DNA of 11,153 bases from Ruminococcus sp. (GTDB lineage Bacteria > Bacillota > Clostridia > Oscillospirales > Ruminococcaceae): NCBI GenBank assembly GCA_023667165.1, contig JAMPAO010000086.1, positions 1-11,153 of the forward strand, in the 5' to 3' direction. The translations under genes were made by a program, and so were the position numbers. Below the pieces are notes generated by a model. The model saw only the letters and a program-made list of their open reading frames with translations, was not told where the DNA came from and made no database searches. Shown in pieces: positions 6,945 through 11,153 of this stretch (its first letter is position 1; each line of letters opens with the position of its first letter).

Positions 6945-7145
6945 TTAAGGCAATACCGCACAAAGATTGCGTGCGGTGTTGCGCTTGTTCAATCAAAGAT
7001 TGAACGCCAGATTTTTCGTCAGATTGTACTAAAATTTCGCAGGCATACTGGCGTATGTCAAGAAATTTTGGTGCAATATGACGAAAAATATGCAAGCAAG
7101 ACGTGCACAAAGGCGTTAGCCGTTCTTTGCGCGGTGTTGCCTTAA
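6945..7145. mobile_element. MITE-like 201-bp inverted-repeat element
   Basis: The ends, at 6945-6965 and 7125-7145, are 21-bp terminal inverted repeats with two mismatches, beginning TTAAGGCAA and ending TTGCCTTAA. Inside, 28-bp arms at 7011-7038 and 7062-7089 pair with three mismatches around a smaller GGCATAC/GTATGTC stem. A separate perfect hairpin, GTTCAATC-AAA-GATTGAAC, is at 6987-7005. The left end folds again on itself: 6950-6961 pairs with 6971-6982 with one mismatch. No coding frame is convincing. A TA or TTAA target duplication is possible at the borders but cannot be told apart from the repeat ends. It appears to be a non-autonomous element mobilised in trans, or a repeat encoding a structured RNA. 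Confidence 0.8.
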
Positions 7146-7157
7146 CATAGGTATATT

Positions 7158-7200
7158 TTTCCCCGCCTCAGACCGGATCTGCGGCGGGGAAATGCGTTTT
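7158..7200 (+). terminator. Terminator, probably of fba
   Basis: TTTCCCCGCC (7158-7167) pairs perfectly with GGCGGGGAAA (7183-7192). The 15-base loop can extend the stem further through CAGA/TCTG after one mismatch. Only TGCGTTTT follows, so the T-tract is imperfect. Without the upstream 201-bp element it would lie ~25 bases after the fba stop, a normal terminator distance. Confidence 0.75.
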
Positions 7201-7283
7201 GCGGTAAATCCCGTTATACCGTACGGAGCGGGCGATCCTCAATATTCATCCGAATTTGCAGCATATAGGAAAGGAGCATTCCG

Positions 7284-8324
7284 GTGAAATTCAAAAAGAA
7301 ACCCGATTATTTTACAAAACGCTTTCCCTTAAGCATATACAGAAAGGGCAAGACCTTTTATTTTCAAATACAGCACGAAGTAGTTAACCATCATTCGTAT
7401 CATTCGTTCTGTGAATATGATAAGATCACTGACGATAATGTTTCCGAAATTGGTTTAACGGCTCAAAAGCTGCTGAACAGATTTCATGAAATAAGCGACT
7501 TTACAGCAGACGGACTTGAAGAAATGCTGACCGAAAACAGTAATGAACTGTTAAACGATAACAATATCCAATGGCTTGAATTTATGGATGCCAAAGATCC
7601 CAAAAAAATCGAGTCTGCATATGACTGCATCAGTATCCGGTATAGTATTCCCGACAATAAATATACATTTATACTTTGGTGGTATAAAAAAAGAAGTATC
7701 GGTAATTGTTCGGATTCCACAGGAGAACCCGGAATACTTACATTTGATACGCCGCTGGATTTCACCGATTATTCCGATCCCGAAAAGCTCGGCAGAAATA
7801 TAGTTGAAGCTCTTGACCGATGCAGAATGATCACTGACAAGGTTGCGGGAGATCCGTATCCCGAAAAAGATACCACACTTGCAAACGGAAGCAGGCTGAC
7901 TGTATCTGCGCCCCGTGACAAGCATTTTTCCGATAACGATGATTACGGAGTAGGCGAGCTGTATCAGGCGTATTTGTATTTCCCGAGAGAGGATTCCGAG
8001 GAAGCGTTCGGGGTGTTCTATATCGGAATGGCTGCGGAGCTTGACGGGGAAATAAGTGAAGAAAATATCCGAAACGCTTGGGAAAAGCAGAACGGCAAGG
8101 CGGAATTTTTTGAGGTCAAGGCGGTTGAACACGGCATTTTTAAATTCCGTGCGGAAATGAAAAACAAAAAAGTTCACCGAATTTCCTACCTTTTAGAAAA
8201 TTCCGACTGCGATCTGCTTGACTGCACGATGGAGCTTCGCAAGCCCAACAGCCGCAAGAAACTTGATGAGAAGCTTTCCGGTTTGTTTGAGGAATTTGCT
8301 TTTCGGTGCAGGTTCAAGGATTAA
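7284..8324 (+). CDS. Hypothetical protein, tandem paralogue copy 1
   Basis: 346 residues from a GTG start at 7284, preceded by AAGGAG (7271-7276). The copy downstream begins at the equivalent residue (MKFK) with ATG, supporting this start. I do not recognise the family. No signal peptide or transmembrane helix is visible, so it is probably cytoplasmic. Residues ~1-150 are variable between the two copies and include FMDAKD (100-105) and a WW pair at 132-133. Residues ~152-340 are strongly conserved: LTFDTPLDFTDYSDPE, SAPRDKHF (208-215), PREDSE (234-239), NIRNAWEKQNGKAE (261-274), VHRISYLL (297-304) and PNSRKKLDEKLSGLFEEFA. The conserved end has a strand-strand-strand-helix look that could be a PsbP/DcrB-like fold, but that is a weak guess. 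Base composition is AT-richer than the core genes upstream, suggesting acquisition. Confidence 0.85.
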   Translation: MKFKKKPDYFTKRFPLSIYRKGKTFYFQIQHEVVNHHSYHSFCEYDKITDDNVSEIGLTAQKLLNRFHEISDFTADGLEEMLTENSNELLNDNNIQWLEFMDAKDPKKIESAYDCISIRYSIPDNKYTFILWWYKKRSIGNCSDSTGEPGILTFDTPLDFTDYSDPEKLGRNIVEALDRCRMITDKVAGDPYPEKDTTLANGSRLTVSAPRDKHFSDNDDYGVGELYQAYLYFPREDSEEAFGVFYIGMAAELDGEISEENIRNAWEKQNGKAEFFEVKAVEHGIFKFRAEMKNKKVHRISYLLENSDCDLLDCTMELRKPNSRKKLDEKLSGLFEEFAFRCRFKD

Positions 8325-8345
8325 AGGACAGAAAGGAAGATTTCA

Positions 8346-9402
8346 ATGAAATTCAAATTAAGAGCTGATTTTACCTCACGCATACCATTAACTGTACGCA
8401 GAAGAAATAATGTCGTATATTTTCAAACAATAATTGATATTGCAAAAGCAGACGGTAATAGATATACGACACATTGTGAGTATTACAAAACCGATGAACA
8501 TAATATCAAGGAAGTCGGAATGCTTGCGAGCAAACTTTAAAAAAAAATTTGAAGATTTAGGCGATTTATCAATTGCCGAGTTTGAAGAGCTGGTTGGTAT
8601 GAAGTTTGAACAGTACAAAGATTCTCGTGACAGATATTATTTGAGATGTATGGATGCTAAAGATGATAGAGATTTGTATCGAAATTATGATTATTGTACT
8701 CTTGAGTATTATATTCCAAGAAAAAAGTACGCATTTACTCTTTGGTGGCCTTATAAAAACGGAAGCCGATATTTTCTTGACAGTTCGTATTCATTGGGAA
8801 AGACAGACGTATTGACCTTTGACACACCGCTGGAATTTACCGATTATTCCGACCCCGAAGTGCTCGGCGCAATGATAATTGAGGCTCTTGACCGCAGCAG
8901 AAAGATTGCCTACAAAGTTGCGGGAAATCCGTACCCCAAAAAAGATATTGAACTTTTAAATGAAAGTAAACTGGCTATATCGGCTCCCCGTGACAAGCAT
9001 TTCACTGATGAAGAGGACAAGGGAGTATGCGAGGTTTATCAGTTATACGGTTATTATCCAAGAGAGGATTCCGAGAAAGCGGTTGCGGCGTTCTATATAG
9101 GAATTGCTGCCGAGCTTGAATGCGATATGAGCGAGGATAATATTCGCAATGCTTGGGAGAAGCAAAACGGCAAAGCAGAACTTTTCGAGGTAAAATCAGT
9201 GGAGCACGGCATTTTCAAATTTCGTGCCGAAATGGGAAACAAAAGCGTTCACCGCATTTCCTATCTGCTGCAGATTGACGAAAGCGAATTGCTGGATTGC
9301 ACAATGGAAATGCATAAACCGAACAGCCGCAAGAAACTTGATGAGAAGCTTTCCGGTTTGTTTGAGGAATTTGCACGCGGGTGCAAGATTAAAGACGAAT
9401 AG
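8346..9402 (+). pseudogene. Hypothetical protein, tandem paralogue copy 2, interrupted at CTT-TAA (frameshift or +1 recoding)
   Basis: The frame from the ATG at 8346 (AAAGGAAG upstream, 8332-8339) encodes 64 residues beginning MKFKLRADFTSR and stops at TAA 8538-8540. Skipping one base at CTT-T moves translation into the frame running from 8539 to the stop at 9402, giving ...LASKL-KKKFEDLGDLS..., which aligns to AQKLLNRFHEISDFT of copy 1. The combined product is 351 residues against 346 in copy 1. The rest of the copy 1 signature motifs are intact with no further damage: TFDTPLEFTDYSDPE, SAPRDKHF, PREDSE, NIRNAWEKQNGKAE, PNSRKKLDEKLSGLFEEFA. The interruption may be a simple one-base insertion, a sequencing error next to an A9 run, or a +1 recoding site like that of prfB. 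The start is 21 bp after copy 1, so the two are probably one operon. Confidence 0.8.
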
Positions 9403-9597
9403 CTTAGTTTTGAGAGCCAAATATGTTATCGCTGCTGATTGCAGCAGCAATATGTCCTATGCCGTATTGTATTAAAATTTGAGATAACAATCGGCAAACC
9501 TTATTTGGCAGGAACAGCATTATGCTGATTACTGATATATTAATTCCTACCTTGGCTTGATTTGACATGGTATGGGAAATTTGAAATGGAGTGATAA
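9403..9597 (+). promoter_or_regulatory. Intergenic gap with hairpin and weak promoter signals
   Basis: GCTGCTG (9431-9437) and CAGCAGC (9442-9448) form a perfect 7-bp hairpin without a T-tract, so it is not a good terminator. A possible extended -10, TGATATATT (9533-9541), lacks a -35. The next gene has a good GGAG (9588-9591), 6 bases before its ATG. The pair that follows is probably transcribed from within this gap, but no promoter is certain. Confidence 0.35.
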
Positions 9598-10050
9598 ATG
9601 GCAGCTTTTAAAAACAAGGACACTAAGGTTTCGGTACCGGGCTTTACAGTCGACGATAATGTTATTTATTATGGCAATACAGCCATAAATACAAATAACG
9701 TTTCTATGATTTCTATATCGCCCATTCCGTCAAACAAGTCATGGATTTATGCCCTTTTTATTGCTTTGGGAGGAATATTTGTTGGCGAAGCACGATGGTT
9801 GGCGTTTTTAGTTGCCGCAGTATGGATAATCGCCGTCGTAATATACAACAAGGGGCGTGGCGAAGACCTTGCAATCAGTCTTAACAGCGGTAATACGATT
9901 TATTTCCACTGTCGGGAAAGAGAGTTCTTGGAAAGGGTAGTCACATTAATTACCGGGTGTATTAAAACTGGCGCAGGGCATTATTCTGTCAGCTTTGACA
10001 AATGTGTTATCAACAAAGGTACAGTTAACGATGGCGTTCGAATAAGGTAA
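9598..10050 (+). CDS. Two-helix membrane protein, DUF6232-like, with C-terminal N/G/V-rich motif
   Basis: 150 residues. The N-terminus (1-45) is beta-rich (VPGFTVDDNVIYYGNTAI, then VSMISISPIP). Two hydrophobic segments follow, at about 49-64 (WIYALFIALGGIFVG) and 67-83 (WLAFLVAAVWIIAVVIY). After them comes a cytoplasmic beta-alpha part, LAISLNSGNTIYFHCREREF, and a helix to ~120. This order (strands, two close transmembrane helices, strands, helix) is that of DUF6232 proteins, whose function is unknown; the assignment is from memory of the pattern. Residues 121-150 form a tail beyond the domain, carrying VINKGTVNDGVRI at 137-149. A near-copy of that stretch begins the next protein. The stop is 18 bases before the next gene's preferred ATG, so the two are translationally coupled partners. 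Confidence 0.8.
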   Translation: MAAFKNKDTKVSVPGFTVDDNVIYYGNTAINTNNVSMISISPIPSNKSWIYALFIALGGIFVGEARWLAFLVAAVWIIAVVIYNKGRGEDLAISLNSGNTIYFHCREREFLERVVTLITGCIKTGAGHYSVSFDKCVINKGTVNDGVRIR

Positions 10051-10068
10051 ATGAAAGGATGTAATAGT

Positions 10069-10386
10069 ATGAGTGTGAATATTAACAGTCGTAACAGCGT
10101 TATTAACAGTGGTGAAATAAATGGTCCTGTTATAATAGGTAGCGACAGCAGTAACGAGATTGACTACGAGAAATTCTCAAAACTGCTCAATGATGTAATC
10201 ATTAATTCCAATGACAGAACAGAGCGAACTTATGCTTTGGAGGCAAAAGAATATGCTGACGAAGAAGAACATAACAAGTTAAGGCAGTTGATATCTAACA
10301 ATTTTGCTGCATTTACAAGCGGAACTTTTGCAACATTAGCAGGAGGAGTTCTTTTGGAAATGGTAAAAAAGTTGGCTGGAGGATAA
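10069..10386 (+). CDS. Small protein with N-terminal N/G-rich motif and C-terminal glycine-rich hydrophobic segment
   Basis: 105 residues from the ATG at 10069, chosen because AAAGGA (10054-10059) sits 9 bases upstream; a start at 10051, abutting the previous stop, would add six residues and has a poorer site. Residues 1-24 are strikingly rich in Asn, Ser, Val, Ile and Gly, with VINSGEINGPVII at 11-23 matching the end of the preceding protein. Residues ~31-75 are predicted helical and charged (YEKFSKLLNDVI, then ALEAKEYADEEEHNKLRQLI). Residues ~79-105 form a hydrophobic, Gly/Ala-spaced helix ending GGVLLEMVKKLAGG that could enter a membrane. I do not recognise the family. By layout it resembles small proteins in which an amyloid-type motif is attached to a membrane-active domain, but this is inference. 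Confidence 0.75.
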   Translation: MSVNINSRNSVINSGEINGPVIIGSDSSNEIDYEKFSKLLNDVIINSNDRTERTYALEAKEYADEEEHNKLRQLISNNFAAFTSGTFATLAGGVLLEMVKKLAGG

Positions 10387-10461
10387 GAATACATATTTAA
10401 AAATGGTTGTTTTTTCATAATGCAAATATAATCTATTTTGGGGAACAAATCTAAAATATCC

Positions 10462-10504
10462 GCCCCCACAGTATGATCGCGATAAACGGTTATACTGCGG
10501 GGGC
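10462..10504. terminator. Long GC-rich hairpin, possible terminator
   Basis: GCCCCC-A-CAGTAT (10462-10474) pairs with ATACTG-C-GGGGGC (10492-10504): 12 base pairs with one internal mismatch and a 17-base loop. No clear T-run follows on either strand, so it may be an old terminator of the upstream gene pair or part of a decayed insertion. It starts 76 bases after the small protein's stop. Confidence 0.45.
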
Positions 10505-10556
10505 TCTGTCTGTAAGTTGCCTCTCCTCAACAACCTCCGGTCTTTAGTGTAAAATA

Positions 10557-11072
10557 TTAGTATGCAGCACAATACTGACTTCCTTGATCGGAGTGAAGTA
10601 CCGTTTCTTTGATATTGTACGATTTTGCAGCATTCCCCAATGTCTTGACGCACAGCTCCGCTTTCATATTGGTATTCATTGCAAGACCAAGTGCTGTCAG
10701 ATCAAAGCAGTCAAATATTGCGGAAACATACAGTTTTCCGTCTTTTGCTTTAATTTCCGTAATATCAGTCACACACTTTTCGCACGGCTTTTTCGCTGTG
10801 CAATCACGCTTTAGAAGATCGTCTTAGTTCATCGCTTCACGGTCTGCTTTTGTGATACCATTGAGCTTTCTGCGAGACTTGTGGATAAGTCCTATATACT
10901 CCATATCCTTGCGAACCGTGCCTTAACAGGGAATATCCACGCTAATCTCTCCCGCTTTCTTTTTCAGCTTCAATGCCGTATGCACACGCCCTCTTCCGTA
11001 GCAATCGTTGTACTCGTCCTCATTGTGAATGTGTTGGATTTAAAAGTCATAATCTGCTGAATTTTCTTTTTT
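10557..11072 (-). pseudogene. Decayed IS3-family transposase (orfB, DDE integrase), truncated
   Basis: Read on the - strand from 11072, a single frame without frameshifts gives KKENSADYDF, then IQHIHNEDEYNDCYGRGRVH (the helix-turn-helix region before the catalytic core, with the YGxRRV-like signature), then VRKDMEYIGLIHKSRRKLNG and ITKADREAMN. The integrase core follows: CVTDITEIKAKDGKLYVSAI with the first catalytic Asp in TDITE, and LHSDQGSQY carrying the second. In-frame stops at 11040-11042, 10923-10925 and 10824-10826 break it, with another (TAG) at 11073-11075. Family similarity ends right after GSQY at the TAA 10557-10559, so the DDE glutamate and C-terminus are missing. It is a dead remnant that marks this region as a past transposition site. 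Confidence 0.85.
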
Positions 11073-11074
11073 CT

Positions 11075-11153
11075 ATGGCGCACTATGAACAGTATTCATA
11101 CAAGGTAAATATCAACCCCGAAATGAGTATGCAGATACTCAACGAGAAATATG
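11075..11153 (+). CDS. Possible start of a + strand gene, cut by the window end
   Basis: From the ATG at 11075 the frame stays open to the edge: MAHYEQYSYKVNINPEMSMQ then ILNEKY. The composition looks protein-like, but there is no Shine-Dalgarno upstream (the preceding bases are T-rich) and it abuts the upstream limit of the transposase remnant. It may instead be the inside of a gene whose start was lost when the insertion sequence landed. I do not recognise it. Confidence 0.25.
   Translation, partial: MAHYEQYSYKVNINPEMSMQILNEKY

Noticed and set aside
8434..8538. ATG at 8434 as the start of the second paralogue
   Set aside because: The first 34 codons of that frame show no similarity to copy 1, whereas the other frame from 8346 does; homology switches frame at 8538.
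8539..8547. Polymerase slippage on the A9 run as a rescue of the broken paralogue
   Set aside because: The TAA stop begins at T8538 and is completed by the first two A's, so changing the A-run length cannot remove it; only a change or slip at CTT-T can.
10427..10432. TATAAT box downstream of the small protein
   Set aside because: There is no acceptable -35 at 16-18 bp and no + strand gene for more than 600 bases.
10336..10653. 105-residue - strand open frame across the GC-rich hairpin
   Set aside because: It runs through a hairpin and the end of the transposase remnant and has no protein-like pattern or ribosome binding site.
1..11153. CRISPR arrays, tRNA or rRNA genes
   Set aside because: No regularly spaced direct repeats and no recognisable tRNA or rRNA sequence were found.

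Overview
The window looks like a chromosome segment from an endospore-lineage Clostridium relative, most likely an Oscillospiraceae/Ruminococcus-type Firmicute. This rests on the DUF2953-gerW (ytfI-ytfJ) sporulation pair, a DacB/DacF-type carboxypeptidase next to rluB, strong GGAGG ribosome binding sites and consensus sigma-A promoters. The species cannot be fixed from sequence alone.

Bases 1-3276 are a conserved core cluster, all on the + strand: the 3' part of a DUF2953 protein gene, gerW, a D-Ala-D-Ala carboxypeptidase and the pseudouridine synthase rluB. It ends in a strong bidirectional terminator. Bases 3272-5705 are on the - strand. A methyl-accepting chemotaxis protein is driven by a perfect consensus promoter (TTGACA, 17 bp, TATAAT). 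It is followed, across a terminator hairpin, by a small lipoprotein with a probable Ig-like domain. A 491-bp AT-rich divergent region (5572-6062) separates this from the class II fructose-bisphosphate aldolase gene (fba), which has its own strong promoter.

A 201-bp MITE-like, highly foldable inverted-repeat element (6945-7145) sits between the fba stop codon and its terminator. From there to the right end the character changes to AT-richer accessory DNA. It holds two tandem paralogues of an unrecognised ~350-residue family, the second interrupted at a CTT-TAA site. Next comes a small two-helix membrane protein resembling DUF6232 proteins. It is followed at once by a 105-residue protein with an N-terminal Asn/Gly/Val/Ile-rich motif and a glycine-rich C-terminal hydrophobic segment. 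A hairpin follows, then a decayed IS3-family transposase (orfB) on the - strand with in-frame stops. The last 79 bases hold an open + frame that may begin another gene.

The most interesting signal is a 13-residue motif shared by the C-terminus of the DUF6232-like membrane protein (VINKGTVNDGVRI) and the N-terminus of the next protein (VINSGEINGPVII). This arrangement, a matching motif at the end of one gene and the start of its neighbour, is the layout of bacterial amyloid-signalling pairs. I propose, as inference only, that the two form a small membrane-linked signalling or effector pair within a mobile accessory module. The programmed-frameshift-like CTT-T interruption in the second paralogue and a 53-bp identical block between the paralogues also deserve checking.
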